Of a stretch of DNA of 64,000 nucleotides, positions 36,974-45,587 are shown piece by piece. Position 1 is the stretch's first letter. Each line of letters begins with the position of its first letter. The stretch lies in NCBI GenBank assembly GCA_963829485.1, contig CAWHIK010000003.1:54157-118156 (forward strand). Direction: 5' to 3'. The notes beneath the pieces were generated by a model. That model saw only the letters and a program-made list of their open reading frames with translations. It did no database searches and was not told where the DNA came from. This DNA is from JBGPQJ01 sp963829485. Its GTDB lineage: Bacteria > Chloroflexota > Anaerolineae > Anaerolineales > Villigracilaceae. A program made the translations under genes and the position numbers.

Positions 36974-38335
36974 TCATCTTTCCCGGTCTGCCAATTCCTG
37001 CAGCGTGGCTTTATGGCTCTCGCGCGTGATGGGATACTTCCAGGCGAAGAGCATGGCGAGTGACAGCAAAACAGCTGACAAGGGACCGATGAAAAACCGA
37101 ATGGCGTTAATTGCCTCTTGCGGTTGGACAGGCGGCGGCATGTCCGGCTGCGGCGTGATGTAGCCTGTGTAAGCGAGAGCCAGCCCGATCCCCCATAAGG
37201 CCACGCCCGTCGCCAGTTTCTGGAAGAAGGATGCAAAAGCGTAATATGATCCCTCGCGCCGCTGACCGGTACGGAGTTCGTCGTACTCCACCACGTCCGG
37301 AACCATCGACCAGGGCACGACGTAAGCCGTGGCGATGCCGAAGCCGGACAGCGCAGCCAGCAGATAGGCCAGTGTGAGTTGATCCGGGAGGATGAATGAG
37401 ATCGCCAGCAGGAAAACCGCCCAGCTGGCTGCTCCGATCATAAAGGCGCGGCGTTTGTCGAGTCGTTTGGAAAGCAGCACCACGATCGGGATGAAAAGGA
37501 TAGCCGATCCCTGGGCTGCGAGTACGAAATAGTTTGCCTGGTCGGGAACGCCGAGGTAATAATTGGCAAAATAGATCAAGACGGCTGCAACGATGCTCGC
37601 CGTTGTCCAACTCAGAAGATACAGCGCCATCACCATAATGAATGGCTTGTTGGTCAAGCTCTGTTTGAGAGCCATCCCCCACGGCAGCGCTTCAGGCAGT
37701 TCTTCAGAAGGACGTTCTCGCGTGATGGTAAACACAATGAACGGAGGGATCATGGCGACGATGCCGAGGCCGACGCCGAGCATGAGATAAAGCTGCTGGG
37801 TGTCGGTGATGCTCCAGCCCAAGACTGTCGCAAAAATGATCGCGCCCAGCGAGCCTGCAATGGAGAAGACCATGCGGTAACCGTTCAGCGAACTGCGTTC
37901 ATCGTAATCGGAGGTCATCTCGGGGGTCAGGGCGTTGTACCCGACGTGCACCACGGTGAATACCGTGTCGAAGATAATGTAGGCAAGTGTGTAATAGATC
38001 GTGAGCCCCAGAAGCTCAAACGACGGGACAACCCACATCAACATAAACGATACTCCCAGCGGTACCGCTCCGAAGAGAAGGAGAACACGGCGGCGTCCCC
38101 AGCGGGTGCGGATGCCGTCGGACCACAGGCCAAAGAGCGGGTCGTTGACCGCATCCCACAGCCGGCTGATGCCGACTGCCCAGGCGGCGTAGGCAGGGGG
38201 CAGCCCGGCCACGTCAGTGAGGAAGTAGAGCTGGAAGAACATCAAGATCGCCAGCGGGATGCTCGTGCTCAGGTCGCCGGTGCTGAAGAGGAGCTTCTTG
38301 CTCAAAGGCAGGCGGGATGTGGATTCGGTTTTCAT
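36974..38335 (-). CDS. GPH/MelB-type cation symporter of the major facilitator superfamily
   Basis: A 453-residue, 12-helix transporter of the glycoside-pentoside-hexuronide:cation family. Diagnostic signatures are the helix II-III loop AVGISRLWDAVNDPLFGLWSD with the cation-site Asp and RTRWGRRR, and a second-half YVVPWSMVPDVVEYDELRTGQRREG. Family members usually import sugars with Na+ or H+. Here the start codon overlaps the stop of the MttB-family gene by 4 nt (ATGA), so the substrate may instead be the methylated compound used by that enzyme. Confidence 0.88.
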   Translation of the reverse strand: MKTESTSRLPLSKKLLFSTGDLSTSIPLAILMFFQLYFLTDVAGLPPAYAAWAVGISRLWDAVNDPLFGLWSDGIRTRWGRRRVLLLFGAVPLGVSFMLMWVVPSFELLGLTIYYTLAYIIFDTVFTVVHVGYNALTPEMTSDYDERSSLNGYRMVFSIAGSLGAIIFATVLGWSITDTQQLYLMLGVGLGIVAMIPPFIVFTITRERPSEELPEALPWGMALKQSLTNKPFIMVMALYLLSWTTASIVAAVLIYFANYYLGVPDQANYFVLAAQGSAILFIPIVVLLSKRLDKRRAFMIGAASWAVFLLAISFILPDQLTLAYLLAALSGFGIATAYVVPWSMVPDVVEYDELRTGQRREGSYYAFASFFQKLATGVALWGIGLALAYTGYITPQPDMPPPVQPQEAINAIRFFIGPLSAVLLSLAMLFAWKYPITRESHKATLQELADRER

Positions 38336-39828
38336 AATTTTGTGTAATCCTGTTTCTCCTCGGTCTCATAGAGGTAGAAATCCTCGATGTTGCGATTGGC
38401 CACGGATTCCTTGAAGGCATCGAGTTCCCGCAGCGTTGCCGCATCCACCTGGCGCGGCTGGTGTTTGGCGAGGATATCCAAAGCCCGTTCACGCGCGCGG
38501 TCGATGGCGAGCCTGGAGCCCTCCTTCTCCCAGGTCTCATAAGGTTCCCGGGCGAACAGGGTAGGGTTGTAAAGTTCCTTTTTATACAGCTTGGATGTCT
38601 CTTTGGCGGTGATGTAGTTCGCGGAATGCCCGATCTGCTTGATCAAGTTCAAGGCGAGGCTTTCATCGTTGACTTCGATACCGCGCGCCAGCCGCAGTGC
38701 AGCGCCGCAAAGCTCGTCGTCCAGCATGAGCATGGCGTGGCTTTCAAGCATGGTTCCGTCCAGTGTGCCGGCGCAGGTGATCAGGTTGACGCCCGCCAGC
38801 ACGGCCGGGAGCAGAGTCCCCATGCGCTCGAAGCCGGCCTGTGTGTCCTCGCGCTTGGATTCGGTCGTCCCGCCCACGCTGCGGATGGGCAGGCCGTAAT
38901 ACCGCGCCATCTGCGCGGAGGCAGCCGTGATCAGCCCGGTCTCCACCGCGCCGAGAGCCACCGTGCCATAGCGCATATTGGCGATCGTGGAAACGGTTCC
39001 GTACATCACCGGTGCGCCCGGTCGGAAGATCTGCGCCAGTGCGATATGCGCCAGGATGGCGGCATTCTCCTGCGCGACCAATCCCGCCAGCGTCACAGGA
39101 GCGGACAACCCGGCGATCGCTTCAGGGGCGCAGGTGACCGGCTGTCCGTACTCGGCACAGATGAGCAGCCCTTCAGCCTGAGCCTGGTCCATTTGCAGCG
39201 GACTGACCACCGAGCAGATGGCGAAGAAACGCGGCCGCTTCTGCAGCTCTTCCTTGCCCCCGACCGCGATGGACATCATGCGCATCATGTCCCAGGTGGG
39301 GAGGTAGCCGTAGCAGCCCATCCCGTAGGGCTTGCGGCTGTGGTGCGCCCAGGCCCAGATCGCCTCGGTATGAATGGTGGTCATCAGGATGTCGTCCGGC
39401 CAGATGTCCATCTGCGAGTTGTGGATGTGGCTGCAGGAGTTGATCAGGATGATGTGGTCGATCATGTCCTGTTTGGTAGCCGGACGGACAGTCCCATCAT
39501 TGAGATCGATCATGCGGGTGGGAGTGCCCAGCCCGGCGAAGACCGGCGATGCCTGTTCGGGTCCGATATCGAGGCGGAATTCACCGTCGATCCCGAACAG
39601 GGAAAACTGCTTCGGCGCCTGGTCCACTGCCCAACGGATAAGTTTCTCGGGCAGCTTGACCGTCATTGCTTCCTCGTCCACGTCAGCGCCTGCCTCCCTG
39701 AACAGATCGCGGGCTTTCTTGTACTTGACCTTGATACCTACTTCGGCGAGGATCTCCATCGAGGCGGCGTGGATCCGTTCGATTTCGTCTTTGCTGAGGA
39801 CTTCGAAACGAGAGGCTTTCATTGACAT
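38332..39828 (-). CDS. MttB-family (non-pyrrolysine) corrinoid-dependent methyltransferase
   Basis: A 498-residue member of the trimethylamine methyltransferase superfamily (MttB fold), which moves a methyl group from a quaternary amine to a corrinoid protein. The frame is uninterrupted, with no in-frame TAG, so it is of the MtgB/MtpB-like non-pyrrolysine type. Conserved stretches include AGLGTPTRMIDLNDGTVRP and YYGLPIRSVGGTTESK. The substrate could be glycine betaine, proline betaine, carnitine or similar. No corrinoid protein or activase is nearby. It is translationally coupled to a GPH-type transporter. An AAAGG site precedes the start. Confidence 0.88.
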   Translation of the reverse strand: MSMKASRFEVLSKDEIERIHAASMEILAEVGIKVKYKKARDLFREAGADVDEEAMTVKLPEKLIRWAVDQAPKQFSLFGIDGEFRLDIGPEQASPVFAGLGTPTRMIDLNDGTVRPATKQDMIDHIILINSCSHIHNSQMDIWPDDILMTTIHTEAIWAWAHHSRKPYGMGCYGYLPTWDMMRMMSIAVGGKEELQKRPRFFAICSVVSPLQMDQAQAEGLLICAEYGQPVTCAPEAIAGLSAPVTLAGLVAQENAAILAHIALAQIFRPGAPVMYGTVSTIANMRYGTVALGAVETGLITAASAQMARYYGLPIRSVGGTTESKREDTQAGFERMGTLLPAVLAGVNLITCAGTLDGTMLESHAMLMLDDELCGAALRLARGIEVNDESLALNLIKQIGHSANYITAKETSKLYKKELYNPTLFAREPYETWEKEGSRLAIDRARERALDILAKHQPRQVDAATLRELDAFKESVANRNIEDFYLYETEEKQDYTKL

Positions 39829-39893
39829 TGACCTTTCTGGAAAGTTGATAATCCAAATTAATGGATTTTCCCGGAAATATCAAGTGGCATAAA

Positions 39894-39934
39894 GCACGGA
39901 AAGGCTGGATGGTAGTAATCCAGCCTTTCCGTGC
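39894..39934. terminator. Long perfect hairpin upstream of mttB
   Basis: A 17-bp perfect stem (GCACGGAAAGGCTGGAT and complement) with a 7-nt loop, 65 nt upstream of the MttB-family start and downstream of the dedA stop on the minus strand. Its position fits termination of dedA. Confidence 0.65.
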
Positions 39935-40028
39935 CCTGTTCGCAAAACGATCAGGGGGGAATTCTGCAGTTTATGGAGCGATTATGTTCCCTGCAAATTG
40001 TTGTTGGCTAAATGAAGGGATGGGCTGC

Positions 40029-40694
40029 TTACTTCTCGTTCGCGCGAACAGTAAAGAATTTCTGAACCGATGAGCGGAAATAAAGTATGGCATAAATTGC
40101 CAGGGCTATGATACCGGCTGTTATCAGATAGGGCAATGTTTGCTTTCCATAAGCAACGACAAGCGGCCATTCATGTCCCACCAGGTAACCCGCGCCGATG
40201 ATCAATGTACTGTAGATATAAACACCAATGAACGTAGCGATGAAATAAGTGGCGAAGGACATGCGCGCCAGACCTGCCGGGATACTGATCAGGACACGCA
40301 GGCCGGGGATGAATCGGCCAAACAGCGTCAGCCCGGCTCCCCAGCGCTGGAACTGGGCCTGCGCCCGGTCGATGTGCGAGGGGTTCATGCGTACCCAGCG
40401 GACGATTTTGTCGATCAGCGGGCGCCCGCCCAGGCGTGCCACCCAATAGGTGACCGAGGCGCCGATGGCGCATCCCACAGCGGTATAGAATCCACCGACA
40501 AAAATCATGGAGGGATGCAATTGGTGCGCCTCGATGAGCATCCAGCCGGCTAAACCGAGGATGATCTCGCCGGGCATGATACCCGTGGCGTTTTCGAAAG
40601 CCAGGAGCGCCGCCACGCCAAACCATCCCCAGGCATCGTAAATGCTTTGGATGGTGGATAACAGGGAGGTTTCAAGTCCGCTGAAAAATGTCAT
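40029..40694 (-). CDS. DedA family membrane protein
   Basis: A 221-residue DedA/SNARE-associated (VTT) protein with five to six hydrophobic segments. It has the N-terminal re-entrant ENATGIMPGEIILGLAGW, GCAIGASVTYWVARLGG, and the signature LFGRFIPGLRVLISIPAGLARM with the essential Arg residues. Family members act in undecaprenyl-phosphate or phospholipid flipping and in envelope integrity. The gene is divergent from msrP. Specific lipid is unknown. Confidence 0.92.
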   Translation of the reverse strand: MTFFSGLETSLLSTIQSIYDAWGWFGVAALLAFENATGIMPGEIILGLAGWMLIEAHQLHPSMIFVGGFYTAVGCAIGASVTYWVARLGGRPLIDKIVRWVRMNPSHIDRAQAQFQRWGAGLTLFGRFIPGLRVLISIPAGLARMSFATYFIATFIGVYIYSTLIIGAGYLVGHEWPLVVAYGKQTLPYLITAGIIALAIYAILYFRSSVQKFFTVRANEK

Positions 40695-40912
40695 TCTTCA
40701 CTCGAAAAACCTAACGCATTAATGCAGACTAAGTTTATCGAAATAATCCCGAAGGGTCAATGTTTTTATTCTGTTTTCTAACTCGATGTTAATTTAATCT
40801 TGCTGTAATATCTTCTATTTATAATAATAATTGTCTAAATAAAAAACTGCACCCTTATTGACCTTCATCGAAGAGAGCCTTCAAGTCAAGATAAATAAAT
40901 CAGGAGTTCAAC

Positions 40913-41882
40913 ATGACCAAGACCCATTATCCGCAAATCCCCTCGTCCGAGGTCACCCCCAAGGAAGCCTATCTCTCGAGACGGGACTTTATCAAAGCCG
41001 CAGGAGTGGTGGCCGGCAGCGTGGTATTGGCTGCCTGTGCTCCCCAGACGCTCGGGTCAGGTGATTTAGAATCCGGTGCCACACCAGTTGACCTGACCAT
41101 CGCCTCAAAGACTGACGAACTGGGCGATCCTGTCAACAGTTACGAAGATATCACCAACTACAACAATTACTACGAGTTCACGACCGTAAAAGAAGGCGTT
41201 GCACGGTTGGCGGAGCATTTCCCGACTTCGCCCTGGGATGTTCAGGTCTATGGGCTGGTGAATAATCCCCGCACCTACAGCGTGGACGACCTGATCGGTA
41301 AATTCCAGCCGGAGGAACGCATCTACCGCCTGCGCTGCGTCGAAGCCTGGAGCATGGTCATCCCGTGGGTCGGATTTCCCTTATGGAAGCTGCTTCAGGA
41401 GGTGGAACCTACCTCCGATGCGAAGTTCGTCCGCTTTGAAACCATTTTCAAGCCTGAGGAAATGCCCGGGCAAAAGAATCCTCTTTACCCCTGGCCGTAT
41501 CAGGAAGGTTTGCGGCTGGACGAAGCCATGAACGACCTGACCCTGCTGGCGACCGGCATGTACGGCGGAGAACTGCCCCCTCAAAATGGCGGCGGCATCC
41601 GGCTGGTCGTGCCGTGGAAGTACGGATTCAAGTCCATCAAGGCGGTGGTCAAGATCGAGCTGGTCACCGACCAGCCTGCCACACTGTGGAACACCATTGC
41701 CCCCAACGAGTATGGTTTTTATTCCAATGTCAACCCCAAGGTGGACCATCCCCGCTGGTCGCAAGCCACCGAGCGGCGGATCGGAGAATTTACAACGCCG
41801 CGAAACGCTCATGTATAACGGTTATGCCGATCAGGTCGGCAGCATGTACACCGGCATGGATTGGGAACTTATCTACCGATAG
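40913..41882 (+). CDS. msrP: MsrP/YedY-like molybdopterin methionine sulfoxide reductase, frame shift near the end
   Basis: A ~323-residue periplasmic molybdoenzyme that repairs oxidised methionines in envelope proteins. It has a twin-arginine signal SRRDFIKAAG (22-31) followed by LAAC (Cys42), so it may be a Tat-exported lipoprotein. The molybdenum-ligand Cys142 lies in LRCVEAWSMVIPWVG. Near 41787-41800 the frame shifts; corrected, it ends GYADQVGSMYTGMDWELIYR with a stop at 41882, the family's usual C-terminus. No MsrQ gene is adjacent; a candidate haem partner lies at 30914. Confidence 0.9.
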
Positions 41883-43323
41883 AGGCAGGAAATTGCCCGA
41901 TTAGTTCCGGCCTCTTGTCGCTCAAAGGGTTCAAGACGTAAGGATAAGATTTCTTATCCAACGCAGTCGGTCCATGTGATGTATACAAGACAGGCACTCC
42001 CAAGGCTTGGCTGATCAATTCGAGAGTGTATGCTTTTCATTCTTTTCGCAACCGTCATACTGAGGTCCATTTTGAATAAGAGATTTGTCAGCGATTCCTG
42101 TCTGCCCAGATCTGTCGGGTCTGCAGGGACTTTGATTTCGCTGATGCCTCTCGCCGTCCAGTCTCGAAATGAGTCCGCCACAAGCGAAGGATCTTCCGTC
42201 GGTTTTATACCGGTTGCAGAATCTCCATCTGTCGATTGACATTCATCCGGTCCAGATTTGTGACCACCAGGCCGTCGATGGGTCCTGTTACATTGAGAGC
42301 ATACCGTAAAGCAACAAAATCAAGATAGCCAACACGGAAATCCCTCTGCCAGGGATTGTTCCCATTGTGCGTATCCTGAAGTTGCGCTGTAAGAAGTTCG
42401 TCCTCGGTGACGAACGGACCCGCGCCGTGCCGCGTGGCATATCCGCGGATTAATCCCAGCTTGAGAGACTTCGCCGGTAAGTCCAATTCTCTGAAAGCAG
42501 AATATCCGCGTTCTTGTAGGTCAGCGTGCTCCAGCTGTTGTAGGGATAAAAGCCATACCACTCATCGAGCAGGACTCCCTGCGCGCCTTCGAAGATGAGT
42601 CACGCCGGGTTGGTTGACGAAACTGCCCAGATAGTCCGCCATCTACTACTTTCACCTGCCGGGCGAATGTTGATAGAGTATCTGCGGTGGCGTCGATGAA
42701 TGCCTGATCGTGGAAGGGTTCCAGTTCCCTGGTGATCGATTCGTTTTCGCGGGCAGTTCTCCAGAACAGGTTTGAGCTGGGAGAATTTTATCTCCCGCAT
42801 TCGCTTCAGCTTTTTCACTGTGACAGCATGGTCGTCCAAGTCTCCTGCGAAAAGAACATCCCTCGCCATGTGCCAGCCAATCGGACATGGTCTCGCCGAC
42901 GCCCATGCCGCAGCTTCCGTGACGCCCATCCCCCCGCGCGATTTCCTTGATGCGGTTGGCAGCTTGTTGGAACGGTGTGGTCACCAGCGCATCCCGGTCG
43001 ATGCTCAGGCGTGCAAAGGCGTCGCTGATTCCCAGCGACTGCAGATGCCGTTCCTCGGCGAGCAGAGCCAGAGGGTGCAGCATCATGAAGCGCGAGAGAT
43101 GCGTCCGTGTGCCGGGGACGAAGGTCCCGCTGCCGAACTGCGCGAAGGTGTGGTGCCGGCCGTCCGGCGTGATGACGTTGTGCGCGGCCTGCGCTCCGCC
43201 GTTATAACGGATGACGGTGTGAGTGCCGGTGGTCCTCGTCAGGTAGTCGACGATGCTCCCCTTGCCGGCGTCTCCGTACCCCAGGTCTGCGATCAAGATG
43301 GCTTGATTCGTATTGGGTTTCAT
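41872..43323 (-). CDS. Divergent adenylosuccinate synthetase-like protein (several frame shifts)
   Basis: The N-terminal part has a PurA-type P-loop, DLGYGDAGKGSIVDYLTR, with the catalytic Asp, and NGGAQAAHNVI with the catalytic His, but differs from canonical PurA. CGMGVGETMSDWLAHG stands where the usual GTGKKGIGPAY is. Later frames give EDVLFAGDL, a GAQG-like segment before LLDEWYGFYPYNSW (~42560), GLIRGYATRHGAGPF and a C-terminus around ELISQALGVPVLY. Frame changes cluster at ~42890, 42770-42560 and 42205. With correction it is ~480 residues, longer than typical PurA (~430). Its 3' end overlaps msrP. It is probably a PurA paralogue; purine synthesis is not certain. Confidence 0.7.
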
Positions 43324-43376
43324 AATGCCCTCTGTTGTCCTGCAGGTCAGGATTTTAGCCTGAGGGAAATTGGGAT

Positions 43377-43401
43377 GTGGGCGGATTGCCAATCCGCCCA
43401 C
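43377..43401 (-). terminator. Hairpin after the VWA gene
   Basis: A perfect 11-bp stem (GTGGGCGGATT/AATCCGCCCAC) with a 3-nt loop between the VWA stop and the adenylosuccinate synthetase-like start. It has no T-tract, so it could be an mRNA 3'-end stabiliser. Confidence 0.5.
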
Positions 43402-43413
43402 ACACTGTTATTG

Positions 43414-44406
43414 TCATTTACCGGTTAGCGAAGGCCGCGCTCCAAGACCGGGCAGTGCGCCTCCTCGAACTTTGGCTTTCACCAGCCCCGCCGGGATGCT
43501 CGCCAGCGCAGTGGTCACCACCTGGAGAGTCCGGTTCGTGACGCCGAAATCCTTCAGGTCGGCTGCACCTGATTTCAAATCGATGGTTCCTTCGGTCATG
43601 CCGATGGTGAGCGCGATCGTCTCGCAGACTGCCTCCGGATCCTCCAGCTCAAGCACATTCTGCCCGAGCAGTTTCCGCCAGAAGCCGAGGATGGTTGCGT
43701 CGCCGCCGTAGCTGGCTCCCTGCGGCAGGATGTAAAACACGTGGTAGCGTTCGCGCAGCTCCTTGACGATGGCGGCGGTGGCGATGTCCTGCTGCAGCCC
43801 GTCGCCGATGACCGCGCCGACCTCGCGGTGATTGACCGCGTCATACGCCATCTCGTCGCCGATGATGAACAGGTAGCCCTTTCGTCCGTGTTTGTTCCAG
43901 CAGTCGATGTCCGTGTGGTGGGCGATGAAATACATCGCCAGCTCGTAGGATTCCGTGCGCTGGCCGCCGCCTCCGCCCTCGAGGAAGATATTTTCCAGAT
44001 TTTGGTCCATGCGGTTGTCGGATTCGAACTGCCCGACCTGCAGCGGGACCCGGTCGCAGGTCGCGTCGCCGATTCCTCCGAACAGGATCTGCGGGTCGGG
44101 GACATATCCCTTGCGCAGGAGCAAGCCCAACAGCTCGGGCAGCTTTTTCTGCAGCGTGACAGGGATCGAGCCCATCGAGCCGGTGACGTCGAACAGCACT
44201 GCAATGGCGGTCGAGTCGGGGTGTTCGTCGCTGTCGCGGCTCTCGCGGACCTTGACCTTCCACGGATTCAGCGTGTCGTGCGCATGCCACGACGATCTGC
44301 CGGCGCGATGCATGCCGTCGCTGTAGTCGAAGGCGCCTTTTCCGCTGGATGATAAGAAACGTGCGTGTTCGTCATAAACATTGGTGGACCATTTTCCGCT
44401 TCCCAT
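43414..44406 (-). CDS. VWA-domain protein
   Basis: A 330-residue soluble protein. After a ~65-residue N-terminal segment it has a von Willebrand A domain whose metal-ion-dependent adhesion site is visible as LFDVTGSMGS (Asp73, Thr75, Ser77). A Gly5 loop (EGGGGGQRTES), FIIGDEMAYD and a YGGDATILGFW segment follow. It has no signal peptide or membrane helix. AAAGGAGG precedes the start. It is 22 nt downstream of the J-domain/pseudokinase gene, clearly in the same operon. Bacterial VWA proteins of this type often work as adaptors with AAA+ ATPases or kinases. The partner here is probably the upstream protein. Confidence 0.85.
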   Translation of the reverse strand: MGSGKWSTNVYDEHARFLSSSGKGAFDYSDGMHRAGRSSWHAHDTLNPWKVKVRESRDSDEHPDSTAIAVLFDVTGSMGSIPVTLQKKLPELLGLLLRKGYVPDPQILFGGIGDATCDRVPLQVGQFESDNRMDQNLENIFLEGGGGGQRTESYELAMYFIAHHTDIDCWNKHGRKGYLFIIGDEMAYDAVNHREVGAVIGDGLQQDIATAAIVKELRERYHVFYILPQGASYGGDATILGFWRKLLGQNVLELEDPEAVCETIALTIGMTEGTIDLKSGAADLKDFGVTNRTLQVVTTALASIPAGLVKAKVRGGALPGLGARPSLTGK

Positions 44407-44428
44407 TTTTGCCTCCTTTGGCGTTGGG

Positions 44429-45523
44429 TTAAACCATTTGGAATGGATGAAATTTGCGCTCTCCCCAGAGCTTGAAGAGCAGGTCGTCGAACTCCTGCAG
44501 TAAAGCCCAGGCATCCTGGGGAGCGCGTTTTCCGGGCAGGACGCTGCCCTTCAGGAACATGCGCATCTCGCGCGGGACCGAATCGGGGATGTTGTTTCTT
44601 TCGGCATCACCTCCTAAAAGATGGATCATGAGTTTTGCGGACATGCTGATGTCTGTTCCAAATGTTGGTGCTTCGTGATCGTGGATCTCCTGCGGATACC
44701 AGGCATTGAAATCCGGGTCGATGCGCGAGATGAGTTCTCCCGTTTCGGAGCGGACGGCGTGGAACCAATTCATGAGCATCAGTCCGTGCTGCTCGGGCTG
44801 GATCCAGACACTGGGAGGCAGGATCGCTCCGTGGATGACGCTGTTGGTGTGCGCGAATCCCAGCGCGGTCAGCACCCGGCGCCACATCCAGGCCATGTCC
44901 CGGGGGTCGATTCCATCCGGGTATCTTCGATGGACATCCTGCAGTGAATACCAGCCCTCATATTTTTCAACCACCGCAGCCTGATGGCACGAACCGCCAT
45001 CATCGAAGATAAATGCATCGATCAGGTTGGGAAAGTAGGGAGAGAATTTTGTCCAATCACTGCTGCCTCCCAGCATTTGCAGCATACGGACTTCATTCGC
45101 AACCAGATCGTTGTTCCTCGGGTCGCGAGTGATTCTGAGCATGCTGCTGAACTCCTTTCCCTTTTCCCTGAAGCTGCAAGGGTAGTAATTGAAAAGTCTG
45201 TCCTCCTTGAAGTCAATTTCGATCTCATAGTATCTGCGGCTGGTCTTCAGGATCATCGTCTCCTTGCGGCCGTATCTCCCTGATTTGACCTTCTCTTCAG
45301 CTTTCTCGAACCATTCGATCAACTGGCGGAAGGCGGTCTGGGCGAGCAGCCTCTCGTCTGTGCTGTGATAAACATCCGGGTGCGTCGCTTTCACCAGGGA
45401 ACGGTAGACCCTGCGCAGGGCAGGGAGGGGATCGCTGCCCGTTGCATCGATTTGTCCGAATACATCTTCGGGTCGAACGGCGTTTGACAGGTTGTGAGCG
45501 ATCTGTTCCAGTTCGAGGTTCAT
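44429..45523 (-). CDS. J-domain / pseudokinase fusion protein
   Basis: A 364-residue soluble protein. Residues ~20-80 form a DnaJ-like J domain with the diagnostic His-Pro-Asp (48-50) in LVKATHPDVY. From ~88 to 340 the pattern is that of a protein kinase fold: LRITRDPRNNDLVANEVRML resembling the N-lobe with helix C, VVEKYEGWYSLQDV at the hinge, and ALGFAHTNSVIHGAILPPSVWI in place of the catalytic loop. HRD is replaced by HGA and DFG by NWF, so catalysis is not expected. It may recruit Hsp70 to a client or to the downstream VWA protein. The start (45523) is 22 nt from a palindromic operator. Confidence 0.75.
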   Translation of the reverse strand: MNLELEQIAHNLSNAVRPEDVFGQIDATGSDPLPALRRVYRSLVKATHPDVYHSTDERLLAQTAFRQLIEWFEKAEEKVKSGRYGRKETMILKTSRRYYEIEIDFKEDRLFNYYPCSFREKGKEFSSMLRITRDPRNNDLVANEVRMLQMLGGSSDWTKFSPYFPNLIDAFIFDDGGSCHQAAVVEKYEGWYSLQDVHRRYPDGIDPRDMAWMWRRVLTALGFAHTNSVIHGAILPPSVWIQPEQHGLMLMNWFHAVRSETGELISRIDPDFNAWYPQEIHDHEAPTFGTDISMSAKLMIHLLGGDAERNNIPDSVPREMRMFLKGSVLPGKRAPQDAWALLQEFDDLLFKLWGERKFHPFQMV

Positions 45524-45544
45524 CGGTTTCTCCTTGCTGTCCTT

Positions 45545-45571
45545 TAGTAAGTGTATTTATTACACTAACTA
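45545..45571. promoter_or_regulatory. Palindromic operator 1, upstream of the J-domain/VWA operon
   Basis: TAGTAAGTGTA and TACACTAACTA form an 11-bp inverted repeat around a 5-nt spacer (TTTAT), one mismatch in each half. It lies between the regulator gene's stop and the J-domain gene's start and matches operator 2. Probable binding site of the NrtR-like regulator. Confidence 0.7.
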
Positions 45572-45587
45572 AGGCGAAAAAAATTAA

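Noticed and set aside
38461..39825. A 454-codon open frame opposite the MttB-family gene
   Set aside because: It lies entirely antisense to a clear MttB-family protein, with His/Gly/Asp-rich composition typical of high-GC shadows.
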